DNA from: Azolla caroliniana
Taxonomy: Eukaryota; Polypodiophyta
DNA: 64,000 nt
Reading direction: 5' to 3'
NCBI GenBank assembly: GCA_043228905.1
Contig: JBHGNT010000008.1
Location: 1,612,001 to 1,676,000, forward strand
Shown here: piece by piece, positions 31,531-43,449 of the stretch
Numbering within the stretch: the first letter of the stretch is position 1
Layout: every line of letters begins with the position of its first letter
Program-made: the position numbers and the translations under genes
The notes under the pieces: generated by a model
Told to the model about the DNA's origin: nothing
Database searches by the model: none
Seen by the model: only the letters and a program-made list of their open reading frames with translations

Positions 31531-33117
31531 ACCTTTGTATCAACTATAAATTGAGTAAGAAGTAAGGAGTTAAGTAGGCTGGTTTTGATCTCTTATGTGC
31601 ATTTCACATTATTATAATTATAATTATTCAATGGTTGACCTTGGTGCACACACTAAAAGGAGAATATGATGCTATCAAGGGTGATTCAGATGTATTCTTT
31701 CAAAAGAAAGAGGTTTTTAAGAAGAGATGGGAAAGGATTAATGTGTTCTGCATGGTTAATTGTTGTATATGTTGGAGGTATCAACCACCTCTCTAGGTAT
31801 TTCCTCCACCGATATGAGGCTTGTGGCTATGTATAACTGTTCTCGGTACTGTCTTGGGAGTTATGCATGTCAATGGCAATCTATAAGAAGTTCAAAAGAA
31901 AGAAATAACTGAGATTTTGTGCAATCTCAAGGCTTGGGCCACGAAGAAAGACCTTCGAGACTTATTTTCTAGTTTATTGAAAGCATGGAGCAACATGGTA
32001 GATATATAGAAAGGGAACAAATTTTTCTGTTTCATCAAAAACATGTTCGCGTTCACAAAGGATTGCACATTCCACTTGTAGAATCTTCTTGAAACTATCC
32101 AAATATACCCTCTCTACAAAAATTGGATGCACTAGTATCACATGTTCCACAACTTGATTATAATTTGCAAATATAAAAATACATGATAGGTCTACGAGTG
32201 GAGATCATTAGAAATCATGCAAGTTTGGACGTGTTGATAAGTTAATGTAGGCATAATAAAGTTCAACAATGGCTCAATATGTCACTAATGTGCGACATGG
32301 GAAACACTAAGTTAAAGACTTATATTAATTTGGTAAGTTTTACAAAAATATGAGGTGTACTTGTAAACATACTAATAAAATGAGTTATAATTTATACTTT
32401 GACCCATACTTACATGTATATAATTGTGGACAATGTAGGATAGTGCACTTTAGGATAATGTGATTGGAATAACTAACTTATTAAAGTATTTAATACTTGT
32501 ATTTAAAGTTGATCTAATCTATTCCTTAGTTTGTTCGTATGGGATCAAACCATATGTATATAATTGTGGACAATGTAAGACAGTGAACTTTAGGATAATG
32601 TGGTGGAAATAACAAACCTATTAAGGCTTTCATACTTGTATTTAAAATTGATCTAATCTATTGCTTAGGTGATTCACACGGGATCAAACTCCGAACGATA
32701 ACGCTAGTGGAACTACAAGCGTATAAAAACATGCGGATAATGCTAGTGGAACCATTATTAACACACTACACAATCTAAGCAACAATGCAAGAGAAACATA
32801 ATAGTTTTAACAATAGAAGACAAAGATCCATAATAACAACATAGACAGTCATGGAAACAATTCTACGACCATGTTATGTTAAGGTAAACTTTGACCAAAA
32901 TCAGCCTCAATTTAAACTAATTCATGTTTCTCCATAAATTTGGTGGTCAGCAATGCATACGGAGAAACCAATGTCACAAGTCTACTAACCAAGTATATAA
33001 AAATAAAATTGAAACATATAGAAGATTATAAAGAATAGAATCCACCAAGTAAAACCCAAAATTTGTATTAATAATGTGAAATCCAAACGATACATTTCGC
33101 GTTTTTAAAAGAGTCTA
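31531..33117. other. Intergenic stretch with a 140-bp tandem duplication
   Basis: No conserved frame. Two adjacent copies of about 140 bp start at ATGTATATAATTGTGGACAA, positions 32414 and 32554. They are roughly 85% alike by eye. Confidence 0.6.
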
Positions 33118-34408
33118 TTACATAGCAATCAAATCGTCAATGTCATTTTCTTCATCATCCTGTATAGAAGTCTCTTCGGCTATACGTGCATTGGCTTCCC
33201 CTATTAGCCGAGCCAACGAAATATCTTCTATAAGCTCATCATCAAGCTCGATTAGCTCCCTCGGTTCCCTGGCCAACGAAGGAATAGGCTCTCGCGAAGC
33301 AAGTTGAAACCTTTCAGTATCAGCGAGGTTCTTTGCACCGACCTCCTCGTCCTGGTCTGGGCACTCCCACAAAGCCTTAATCCTCATGTTTATAAATATA
33401 ACCTGCTCCTCGTCTTTCTCCAATGCAACTGTGTTTCTAAAGAGCTTCAATGCACATGCGGACGTCGTTCTTGTGAAGAAAGTAACAAGAAGAATTAGTT
33501 CTCAAACAAAAAAGATTCAGTATTGGTTATCTCAAGATTGTTACCCTAGTTCGAGGATACCTGTGCTAGAAAAGAGGTCTAATATCCAGTCTCCTTCGAC
33601 AGAAAACATCTCGATCAAGCGCATCATAAGTCGTTGAGGTTTTTGGTATGGGTTGACAAGTCCTCGTTCTGTCGTGGTGACATGTTGCAATTTCCGTGTC
33701 ACTACTGGATATACCAACAGATTTGAACCTCCCACTTCATTAGAATGCTCCTTGATTCTTTGTTTCTTAATTTCATCGAAGTAGCCAACCGTGATGTATT
33801 CAATGGCATTAACGAACCGAAAGGTTGACCCTCTATTTACATTGGTTTTTATCCTATAACAAATATTACATCGAGTTAAGAATAGATTGAACAATCTTAA
33901 GAAAGGAAATATAGTGAATGAGACATATAAATAATCCTTACCATGCAAGGTTCTCGATGCCATGGCAATGAGATCTCAAAGCTTGAGCTACCGAGTACCC
34001 TTGGTCCATACTATGAAAGACAACTATTCTCCACAAGGATGCAGTCGTTAGCTCAGCAAAATCCTTGACCATCTTCTCCAACTGTTTAAACCTAAACGGT
34101 TCATCGTTGTATGATGACCCTGCCATTCGAAATCCGTAAGGAATATCCGCAATCATTAGCGTATATTCCTTCTTTGGCACTTTTTGGATCATGTCAACGA
34201 CATCGCCGCAAACCACATTGTAGTAAAGATCTCTCGTAATATCTTTTTTGTGGCTAAATTTTTTGAAGGAGCCATCTTCCTCCATTTCGTACGCCTTGAC
34301 TAAGCGATGATCCTTTTCTTTTTTGGCTCTCTCAAGATGTGCAAGGAAGGATGTCGGGAAATCGTGTATATCCTTAACTTGTCCTTGTTTTTTGCCACGA
34401 CACGGTTT
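33118..34408 (-). pseudogene. N4/N6-type DNA-methyltransferase-like gene, three 3' exons
   Basis: Exons 33942-34408, 33545-33853 and 33118-33469 join in frame over GT-AG introns and end at TAA 33118. The protein has the beta-class order: VVCGDVVDMI, then MIADIPYGF (motif IV, usually DPPY), a conserved middle (SSYNDEPF, FHSMDQG, HCHGIENLAW, AIEYITVGYF), then NPYQKPQRLM and GDWILDLFSSTGILELGTT (motif I, usually FxGxG), then VALEKDEEQ. An acidic tail follows. Members methylate DNA bases using S-adenosylmethionine. Here DPPY is DIPY and FSGTG is FSSTG, so activity is doubtful. The 5' end is cut by gypsy B2 near 34408. Splicing still works on paper, so it may be recently damaged. Confidence 0.75.
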
Positions 34409-34930
34409 CTAATAGAAGCAATAGGACACGAATTGCCCGACGCCATATTCCGTCCGAGCCTTTGTGGTAGAGGATGTCGGAAACGAGACAAAAGTTTTGG
34501 CTTTGTACTACGAGTCGTTTTCGCACATCGAGGGGCATGTGGTCGGGAGGTAGGCCAGTACTAAGGAAATGGGTCATCTCCGTGATCCCTTCATCTTCTT
34601 TGTCATCTAGCAGCATTGTGAGATTAAATAGGCCGGCATCGGGTAAATCGTCATACGTGGACTCGATAAGGTCCCTTGACTTGAGGCGGCTTAGGTAGTC
34701 AGCGACGGCGTGTTGGACTCCGGGTCGATGTTGTATATGAAAATCAAACTCTTGTAACAAGAGCATCCATCGAGCCAGTCAACCTGTCAGGGCTTGTTTA
34801 TTGACAAGGTAAAGGAGGGTTGAGTGATCGATGTGAAATGTGAATTTTCGGCCTAAGAGGTAATGCCGAAATTTACTGATGTTGTAGATCATACCGACAA
34901 CCTCTCATTCGGTGGTTGAATAGTTCTTTT
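34409..34930 (-). pseudogene. B2 RNase H and start of integrase
   Basis: The frame carries STTEREVVGMIYNISKFRHY, FTFHIDHSTLLYLVNKQ, a stop, then LQEFDFHIQHRPGVQHAVAD and DILYHKGSDGIWRR. This is the usual gypsy order at the RNase H to integrase boundary. It ends against the methyltransferase-like exon near 34408-34440. Confidence 0.85.
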
Positions 34931-35591
34931 CTGCCACAATCGAGTCTAGGAACAAACACAGAAAAATGAGTAATGCACGCACGACACAGTAAGCAGAAGA
35001 GTACATAGGATGTTTATGTGGAAAACCCAAACACGGGAAAAACCACGGCAGTCCACAGACTGCAAACTATCACTATGATACAATATACAGTAGATGAACA
35101 CAGAGGCAACGACCTCTTGTTCACTTTCTTCGCCACAAGCGGCAGTTACAACAGAGAAAACGTCCTCTTCGTCTCTCACTCTCTCTCTCTCTCTCTCTCT
35201 CACTCTCACTCTCACTCTCTCTGTGCACGGTTGCACTCAAATCTTGCACCAACAAGAATGACGACCTCTTCACTAAGTTTTCCCTAAGTCATATTTATAC
35301 TAATATGACTTTTCGGCTATTTACAAATATAGCCCCAATGGACTCTCAGAAACATATTTACGAATATGTCCCTTCATCCGGTGAGCACTTCTCACCGGGT
35401 CTTCATCATCCGGCTCTTGCCGGGCACTCGTCATCCGGTTCTCACCGGGTCTTCACCATCCAGCTCTTGTCGGGCACTCGTCATCCAGTTCTCACTGAGT
35501 CTTCCATTGCCGGGTACTCCACATCCGGTTCTTACCGGGTCTTCCGTTGTCGGGTACTCCTATCCCATCCGAAGGGATCTGTTTCCTAACA
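34931..35591 (-). repeat. C2 3' LTR
   Basis: Begins TGTTAGGAAACAGATCC (minus). It contains a CT/GA run (about 35170-35222) and a U3 minisatellite of CCGGGTCTTC / TGCCGGGCACTCGTCATCC units (35385-35560). It ends near CTCGATTGTGG without the CCTTTCA end seen in C1. Confidence 0.85.
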
Positions 35592-35601
35592 AACTCCCCC
35601 T

Positions 35602-38600
35602 TCACTCCGGCATGGGATGTCTTATTAGTCCGATCCGCTTCCAACATGCATCCAGCTTGTCGGGTATCAGTACTTTGGTTAGCATATCTAACTTGTTCTC
35701 GGCCGTGTGGATCTTTGTCAGCGCAAACTCTTGATCTTCTACTCACTCCCAGATCCAGTGATACCTACATTGGATGTGCTTCGTCCTGGAATGGTACGTT
35801 GCGTTCTTAGCAAGGTGGATGACACTTTGACTGTCGCAATAGAGCCGGTATTCATCTTGCCGGGTACCGAGCTCTCCGATGAAGTCCTTCATCCATAATA
35901 TTTCCTTGCCGGCTTCAACAGCCGCCATGTACTCCGCCTCCGTGGTTGATAACGCAACCGTCCTCTATAGCCTCAACTGCCACGAAACAACTCCCCCTGC
36001 ATATGTCATTACATACCCGGATGTAGACCGGCTGGTATCCACATCAACCGACATGTCTGAATCGGTAAAACCGTCAAGTTGAGGTTTACCGGAGCCGAAT
36101 CGGAGACACATATTCGAAGTGCCCTTCAAGGACCGGAGTATCAATTTGACCGCGTTCCAGTGCTCCTTGCCGGGATTGCTCATAAACCGGCTCACCACTC
36201 CGACTGCGTATCCAATATCCGGTCGAGTACACACCATTGTGTACATTAAGCTCCTGACAGCAGAGGCATATAGCACCTTCATCATATCCACCTTCTCTGC
36301 TTTCATCTTTGGGCTTTGCTTACCAAATAATCTGCAGTTTGTCGGAAGTGTCGATCCGACCGGTTTCGCGTCTGACATGTTGAACCGCTGAAGCACCTTT
36401 GTCACGTATTTCTCCTGTGATAGCCACAATTGCTTCTTTGACCGGTCCCGGATGATGTGTATCCCCAGTATCTATCTTGCCGGACCCAAGTCTTTCATTG
36501 AGAAAGTTCGGTTTAGAGCCTTCTTCAGCATCCGTATTTTGGCTTGGTCCCGTCCGACAATCAACATGTCATCCACGTACAGAAGGAGTATCAAGAAGTT
36601 GCCTCCTTCGAACTTCTTCACAAACACGCAGTGATCGGCCTGTGTCTTGTGGTACCCTTGATCGGCCATGAAGGAGTCGAACTTCCGGTACCATTGTCGG
36701 GGAGCCTGCTTCAGTCCGTATAGGCTCTTCTTCAACCGGAAAACCAGGTGCTCCTTCCCTTTCTCCACGAATCCTTCCGGTTGCTGCATGTAGATCTCCT
36801 CTTTGACGTCACCGTGACGGAATGTCGCCTTCACGTCCAGCTGCTCTACCTCGAGGTCCATGCTTGCCACTATAGTCAGCACCGTCCGGATGGAGTTCAT
36901 CTTCACTACCGGGGCAAATATCTCGTCCAATTCCACGTCCTTCTTCTGTTGGAACCCCTTCACCACGATCTTGGCTTTGTATCTCGGGGGGTTGCCGGCA
37001 TCTCCCAATTTCAACTTGTACACCCACTTATTTCGGAGTGCCCGCTTTTCTTTCGGCAACTCCACCAATTCGTGCGTATGGTTCTCATGCAGGGAATCCA
37101 TCTCATCCTGCATGGCACTTAACCATTTGCGGCTGTGGGTGTCATCCTTCGCTTCTTCGAAGCTTTCCGGCTCTCCCTCACCGGTCAGCAGCACATGCTC
37201 TACATCCAGAAATCTCCGGGGGGCCCTTCTCTCTCTGAGAGGATATCTCCGTCTTTGGCCTTCGGCAACAAGCTCCACTATTTGATCTTCATCTGAATCC
37301 GATTCGGGGTTTTGACCGGTTCCGATTTCAGCTTCCTCTACTTCTTCTTCTCCCGGTTCGGTATGCTCACCGTAACCGGCTGGTTCCTCGAGTGTTAACC
37401 GGCTCTTAGCCGGGTGTGTCCGAATCTCATCGGAGTTCATTATCTTCTTCTCTGACTCCCAGTCGGAAAGATTATTGTCCTCCATGAAGATAATATCTCG
37501 ACTCCGGAATACTTTCTCGTCGAACTAATCGTCGCCGTAACCGAGGAATATGCATGGCCGGGTCTTCGGATCTAACTTTCCTCTCCGGTCCTTAGCTACA
37601 TGCACGTACGCAAGACACCCGAATACCTTCAGATGCCGGTAGGACACTTCCTTACCGGTTCAAACTCTCTGTGGCGTGTCTCCGTCCAAGGGTACTGAGG
37701 GTGATCTGTTTATCACATATGTCGCCGTCGACAGTGCCTCAGCCCAAAACTTCTTGGGTAATTTTGCATGCGCCAACATACTCCGGACCCTCTCCATTAT
37801 GGTCCGATTCATCCTCTCGGCCAGCCTATTTAGTTCCGGCATCTTCGGCACGGTAAATTCGAGCCGGATTCCCTTCGAGCGATAGTACTCCTCGAACTAC
37901 CCCCGGTATTCACCTCCGTTATCTGCTCGAACCGCCTTAAGCTTCTGGCCAGTTTCTCTTTCCACTCTCGCGTGGAGCTCTTTGAAGACGGATAGCACCT
38001 GATCCTTCGTCTTCAATGGTGTGGCCCACAACTTTCGGCAGTGGTCATCTATGAACTTCACGAAGTACTGCGATCCGGCATGTGACTTCGTGTCCACTTG
38101 ACATACATTAGTATGCACCAACTCTAGTGGTGCATTACGTCTCATCGGTGGCCTCGATCGGAAGAAGGTCCGGTTTTGTCTCCTGGCCAGACAATCAATG
38201 CACTTCTTCAAGTGCACATTCTTCACTGGAATGAGGTTGTCGTCCGCAAGCCTCTTCATCCCCTTCTCGCTCATGTGACACAGCCTCTTGTGTCACAGCT
38301 CACCGGCAGTGTCGGATGCCACATTCACTTCTTCCGGGCATTCTTCCGAGCATAACCGGGCATTCATCAGGTACAACGTGTTGACCTTCTGGGCCCGAGC
38401 CACAATCAGGCTCCCTTTGCTGAACTTCATAACACCGTTCCGGATGCTACCCGTGTAGCCTTCATCATCTAGCCGACCGGCTGATATCAGGTTCAGATGA
38501 ACCTTCGAAACGTGTCGAACATCCTTCAGCAGCAGCTTGCATCCGGTTGGTGTTGTCAACCACACGTCTCCTATGTCGACAATTCGGCATGTATCCCCAT

Positions 38601-38637
38601 TCCCCATCCGGACACAGCCATGATCACCGAAAAACAA
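35602..38637 (-). pseudogene. C2 pol: pre-integrase, integrase, RT, RNase H
   Basis: All pieces from 38637 to TGA 35602 are in one frame, interrupted by stops near 38290, 37894, 37657, about 37525, 36469, 35962 and 35740. Recognisable are GDTCRIVDIGDVWLTTPTGC, KKCIDCLARRQNRT, RADNGGEY, LAERMNRTIMER, RT with intact LLLYVDDMLIVG (about 36560) and RNase H (DGFTDSDMSVDVD, YCDSQSVIHLAKN). Sequence is close to C1 pol. It ends MPE just before the PPT, as in C1. Confidence 0.9.
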
Positions 38638-39280
38638 CGCTAGGCCACAAGCAAGTCTAGGAACAAACACAGAAAAACTTGTAATGCACGCACGACACAG
38701 TAAGGAGAAGAGTACATAGGATGTTTACGTGGAAAACCCAAATACGGGAAATACCACGGCAGTCCACAGACTGCAAACTATCACTATGATACAATATACA
38801 GTAGATGAACACAGAGGCAACGACCTCTTGTTCATTGTCTTCGCCACAAGCGGCGGTTACAACAGAGACAACGTCCTCTTCGTCTCTCACTCTCTCTCTC
38901 TCTCTCTCTGTGTGCACGGTTGCACTCAAATCTTGCACCAACAAGAATGACGATGTCTTCACTAAGTTTGCCCTAAGTCATATTTATACTAATATGACTT
39001 TTCAGTTATTTACAAATATAGCCCCAATGGACTCTCAGAAACATATTTACGAATATGTCCCTTCATCCGGTGAGCACTTCTCACTGGGCCTTCATCATCC
39101 GGCTCTTGCCGGGCACTCGTCATCCGGTTCTCATCGGGTCTTCACCATCCAGCTTTTGTCGGGCACTCGTCATCCGGTTCTCACCGGGTCTTCCGTTGCC
39201 GGGTACTCCACATCCGGTTCCCACCAGGTCTTCCGTTGCCGGGTACTCCTATCCCATCCAGAGGGATATGTTTCCTAACA
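38638..39280 (-). repeat. C2 5' LTR
   Basis: Very similar to the C2 3' LTR, with CT/GA run at about 38890-38910 and the same U3 minisatellite (39080-39245). Ends at CTTGCTTGTGGCC, where the pol sequence starts. Confidence 0.85.
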
Positions 39281-40863
39281 AACCGAGCCTAGCGACATCG
39301 ATCAAGACAGAGACGTAACTGGGTCATGTGTTCCAATCGCTGGCCATACAAGGCGAAGTCGTTGAGAAAGACTTGCATGAACACCGGGATATACTCGTTA
39401 AAAAATTCGGTGACGATGCGTTGGGACGTGGCCGGTGCCGTTTTCAAACCGAACATCATTACTTCTGCCAGGAAAACACCCCATTCCGTGACAAATGTTG
39501 TTTTCTCCTGATCATCCGAGTGCATTCTGATTTGTTTGTAACCACTAAACCCATCTAGAAAGTTGTAGCATTCGTGACCTACCACCGTGTCGAGAACGCT
39601 ATCCGTGAACGGGAGAGGGAATCCATCTGTGACCGTTGCAGCATTAAGCTTGCGGTAATCGACGCCGACTCGGATTTTCCCGTTTTTCTTGGGGATGACT
39701 ACGATTGGGCTTAACCATGTGGCGCGTTTTATAGGTCACATGAACCTGACTCGGAGGAGCTTGTCTATTTCTTCCTTGACCTTAGCCGCATAATTGGGGT
39801 TCATCCGATAGCGTCTTTGTTGAACCGGCTGAGCGTCAGGGAGAAGATGGATTTGGTGTTGGTAGTATTGAGGATTGAAACCCTTCATATCCGTGTAAGA
39901 CCATGCGAATACATCCTGGTAATTGGTGAGTAAGCGTATGAGGGTTGCTTGTTCGCCGGTTGGTAAGTTATTAGCAACGTGTAGGGTGCGAGGGTTCTCG
40001 TCCGAACCGAGGTTCAATGTTTCGAGCGTTGATGCCTTCACTCGTTGGGAGATGGCGAGTTCACGCTCAAAAGCGTCCCGAGCGTGTCGTAATTCTGTGA
40101 TGATGGTGGGATCTGGCTCGTCCTGGGAAGGTGTATTCTCCGTGACCTCCTCGTCTAGAGGTGTGCCGACGGCCGATATGGCGTTGATTTCGAAGAGGGG
40201 TATGATAGTGGGATGATCTTCTAGGAAGTGATCCACCTCATCATCAGCTAACCCGTCGAACATGTGCACCCCTTCCGTGTATAACGGCGAGGTGTTGTGG
40301 GGCATGGTTACACATTCTTCGGTTATGATCCGGACCTTGTTCTTTCCTCGACAAAACAAGATCATGTTGCGCTGCCAATGCTGTTTGATATTTGTTGTGC
40401 GCAACCATGGTCTGCCAAGTAACATTGGGTAGGCGCCCTGTGCTTCGAGTCATAATACAACGGTCGAGATAGTGAACATGTGGCCTCCTAGAGTAAAGTC
40501 GAGGTGGCGGATTAATCTGATGGGGCGAACCGATCATGTATCGGCCATCCGAAGCCAAAAGGGGCAAGGTTCCCATTGATTCAAACCGAGTTTATGACAG
40601 GTAGCCTCGTTGATGACATTCACGCCAGAGCCGTCGTCGATTATGCACCCATGCAGATCCCATCCTTTAATCATAATTTTTATGGCTGGATTCTGAGAAT
40701 CCATGAGGGCTGGACCCATTCCTAGCTTGGTCAGGTGCACAGGTGGCGCGGTAGAATGGGTGTTGGCCGTGAGTGTAGCTAAGGTGTCCCGAAAACGCGG
40801 CATGAGTGGTAAGAGTTTATGCAGAGGCAACGAGATCCTGGAACTAGTAAGGGTGTCCCACAA
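39281..40863 (-). pseudogene. B2 protease and reverse transcriptase
   Basis: Protease region: IIDDGSGVNVINEATCHKLG (about 40590-40660), then MLLGRPWLRTTNIKQHWQRN (40425-40366). RT: a linker to LRVRFM, then IPKKNGKIRVGVDYRKLN, LDGFSGYKQIRMHSDDQEKT and MQVFLNDFALYG. The last motif normally has two Asp, so FLND removes one catalytic Asp. Stops occur near 40533, 40426 and 39733. The frame is cut at CLDRCR by the C2 insertion. Confidence 0.88.
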
Positions 40864-42760
40864 TTGGTCATCTTCTGTCGACGTGGATGGTGCCGAGGAC
40901 TGTGGTGCTCCGATGGTCGCGTCTCACATTTTTGTTTGCATCCGCACCACATTGTTTTTGTTGGCCGTATCAATCCATTCTTTGGCTGCTTACCGGACTT
41001 CATCCTATACTTGCCATGGAGTGGCCTGGGCTTTACTTCGTGTTGTGACGTTTTGCACATCGGCCATAATACTATTCCCAGTAGGAGCCTTTCCGCAGTC
41101 TGTTGTTGGGCATTGCATAGCGTAGTGACCGTGTTGATTGCACTTGAAGCAGGTAACGACGACCAAGTTGATGGTGCCAGCCCGATCTGTGTGTGTAGGG
41201 GGGGTGCGATTGATTCCCGGCCTCATGTGTTGGTGAGTTGGTCCAGGGTGCGTTCGAGCTACGCGGTTCATTTTAAGGGGGGTCCCAACGACGGTTGTCG
41301 TTATTCCTTCTGTTGTTGCGTGATCCTCGGTGAGAGTTGCGCCGATCATTACGGGAATTTCTCTGATTTGTGTGTGGGGGGGGAGGGGGGTGCGATTGAT
41401 TCCCAGTCTCGTTTGTTGGTGAGTTGGTCCGGGGCGCGTTCGAGCTGCGCGGTTCATTTTGAGGTGGGTCCCGACGATGGTTGTCGTTATTCCTTCTGTT
41501 GTTGCGTGATCCTCGGTGAGAGTTGCGCCGATCATTACGGGAATTTCTCTGATCGTATCGGTCATCCCGATCATAATCGTTGTTTGCCCGGTATTAGTCA
41601 TCGTGATAGTGATCACGGCGGTTGTCCGATCTCCGTCGGTTGTCGTTTCCGTAATAGTCGTCATATCGGCAATAATCGTCGTCACGGTACCGCCTATCTA
41701 GCGATCAGGGTCGTTGGTTATCATGGTTCCGGTAGGATTGTTGCTCGTCCTGACGAGAGTATGTATCCCTGGGCTCAATCTGGCGAACTGGGGCCGTCGT
41801 TGTGCGGTTGAGCATATTGTATTCACATTGCTCGACAGTGTGAGAGCGGGACTGGCAGATCGGACACTGTGGCCGGTGAAGACATACGAGGGCCAGATGG
41901 CCCGATCCCGAGCAAACTGTGCATTAGAGGGCTTGGCGGAAGCGATTGTCCTCCTGGGGAAGGGTGCTTTGCAGTGAACTCATAAAGAAAGTTGTGCTTT
42001 GCTGTGTCCAATCAAGGGCGAGGACGCGCACTTGACTTGCTCGATCGTTTGGTTGGCAAAATTAGTAAGTGCGAGAGTCGTTCGTAGAGACTCCCGTAAG
42101 CTGGACAGGAATGCGTCTAGAATGTGTTGTGCATAGACATCATCGGCCACTTGTTCGTAGAGATCCTAGAACCGGATCGTGAACTGTGTGATCGTCTCGT
42201 GCGGTGCTTGGCTCATGGAAAAGAACTGTTGGAGTAGTTCTCGTTTGGGCACCTCGCAATGGAAAAGTTCTAGGAACTTCGTGCGAACATCTTGGAAGGT
42301 GATAAACTCCCTTGCGTTGAGGCGAGAATACCATCGCGCAGCTGGTTCATCGAGGGATAGGGTAAACTCAGTGATTTTTGAGGCATCGATTTCGCCAGGT
42401 GAGAGTCGTTGCGTTGATTGGTTGGCCTGCCAGGTGGATACAAAGGCACGAATGTGTGACTCCGCGTCGGGGCTGTCGGTGTATCATGGGTAAGGATACG
42501 GCATCGAAATCTGGATCTTCCAGTAAAACTGGAAAAGGGTCAGGGTGGGTGAGCTTTGGAGGGCTTGGTGGAGAGGTTGGTGTGGAATCAACTCACGACC
42601 GAGTAGCAGGTGGCGAGGATTGCAACCGGTGAGTCTCCGATATTTCTTGGAAAGACTGGTCCGTGACCGCCGAGTCGGAAGTTCCTTCGACTGGCTCAGG
42701 GCATCGGGTAGGTGGCCGAGACCGCTTGGTGCGATTGGGCGTCGTAATGGCGGCTAAAGG
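40864..42760 (-). pseudogene. B2 gag with zinc knuckle and internal duplication
   Basis: A capsid-like part (DEPAARWYSRLNAREFITFQ near 42280-42340; ETITQFTIRF near 42180-42210) is followed by a threonine/isoleucine-rich segment. The CCHC knuckle CFKCNQHGHYAMQC (about 41110-41155) follows. Between them a 186-bp segment is repeated in frame (41207-41392 and 41393-41578). Several stops, for example near 42165 and 41980, show that it is dead. The large plus-strand ORFs here are shadows. Confidence 0.75.
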
Positions 42761-42814
42761 TTGCCTTCAACATAGTTCGCTATGATCTCACAGTTGTAAC
42801 TGGGCGTGCCAAAT

Positions 42815-43271
42815 TGTGTTATCCATTCCTTTGGAAACACCTTCAATATGCCTACAGGCTATCGGTATCAAGGGAAGTGTAACGTGAAGACTCGTACACG
42901 GAGGCGTCGTTAGGGGAAGAGAACGGAGACCATACCCATAATATAACCCGGGGCGTATACGTAGTTGAGATCGTAGGAACAAAGGAACACAGATGAAAAC
43001 AATAAGAGCTAATAGATATGTATTACTGAAAACAATTATCGATGATTACAAAACACGACTCACGGCCGGTGACCTTACAGAGCTCTTGTAACTATGAAAA
43101 CGACCTCGCCTATACTCTAGATATCTCTTCTTGTCGAGGTACGTAGACCTCGGTTTATATACTTTTTCTTCATACAGTGTCGAGCCGTCAGTTGACTATG
43201 AGGCTTGAAACTCGACGTTTTCCTAAACTCTACCTTCCTCACCTACTAACCTTACCTACCAGCATATTACA
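42815..43271 (-). repeat. B2 5' LTR
   Basis: Minus orientation TGTAATATGC to GATAACACA, with a TATA box (AGTATATAAACC, about 43155). Next to it is PBS-like TTTGGCACGCCCAG. The 3' LTR is absent, so the boundaries rest on TG/CA ends and the PBS only. Confidence 0.65.
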
Positions 43272-43449
43272 TTTAACTAATTTATCTTTTTGTCCCATGA
43301 ACAACAAGTACTTAATAAAAATTGATTATATAAGTACTTAAAAACTTAAGACAAAAAATTAGATGAGAGCAACACATACAAGGAAAGAAAGTTTTACTAT
43401 CATAAGGCAATGATTGGCAAATGCATTTCGCCTCGATGGAGGCTCTTTA

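Larger units (their letters stand above)
34931..39280 (-). mobile_element. Ty1/copia element C2 (gag and protease deleted) nested in B2
   Basis: Family C LTRs lie at 38638-39280 (5') and 34931-35591 (3') in minus orientation, starting TGTTAGGAAACA, with PPT GAAGGGGGAG at the 3' LTR. The 5' LTR is joined directly to the GAG-pre-integrase region (FGDHGCVRMGN), so gag, PBS and protease are lost. Both LTRs lack the terminal bases present in C1. On the 3' side this loss merges with loss of B2 RT sequence, so no target duplication remains. The pol frame is continuous apart from several stops. Confidence 0.88.
34409..43271 (-). mobile_element. Ty3/gypsy element B2, interrupted by copia C2
   Basis: In minus orientation it begins with an LTR (43271 to 42815, TGTAATATGC to ATAACACA), followed by a PBS-like TTTGGCACGCCCAG. 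Next come gag with a CCHC knuckle, protease (IIDDGSGVNVI) and RT to CLDRCR (39281). After the C2 insertion it resumes at RNase H (VAEKNYSTTEREVVG, 34930) and ends in the integrase zinc-finger start (DILYHKGSDGI) at about 34440. The RT thumb region between the two halves, most of integrase and the 3' LTR are missing. The protease motif DDGSGVNV and absence of a chromodomain separate it from B1. Confidence 0.88.

Noticed and set aside
35366-35734. 122-codon plus ORF across the C2 3' LTR
   Set aside because: It is built from the U3 minisatellite and the end of pol on the opposite strand.
36748-37285. Plus-strand ORFs of 124 and 141 codons
   Set aside because: They are shadows opposite the C2 integrase-RT frame on the minus strand.
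40819-41811. 330-codon plus-strand ORF
   Set aside because: It is the complement of the B2 gag and knuckle region; its Ser/Cys/Gly-rich translation has no domain, and the minus frame has clear gag features.
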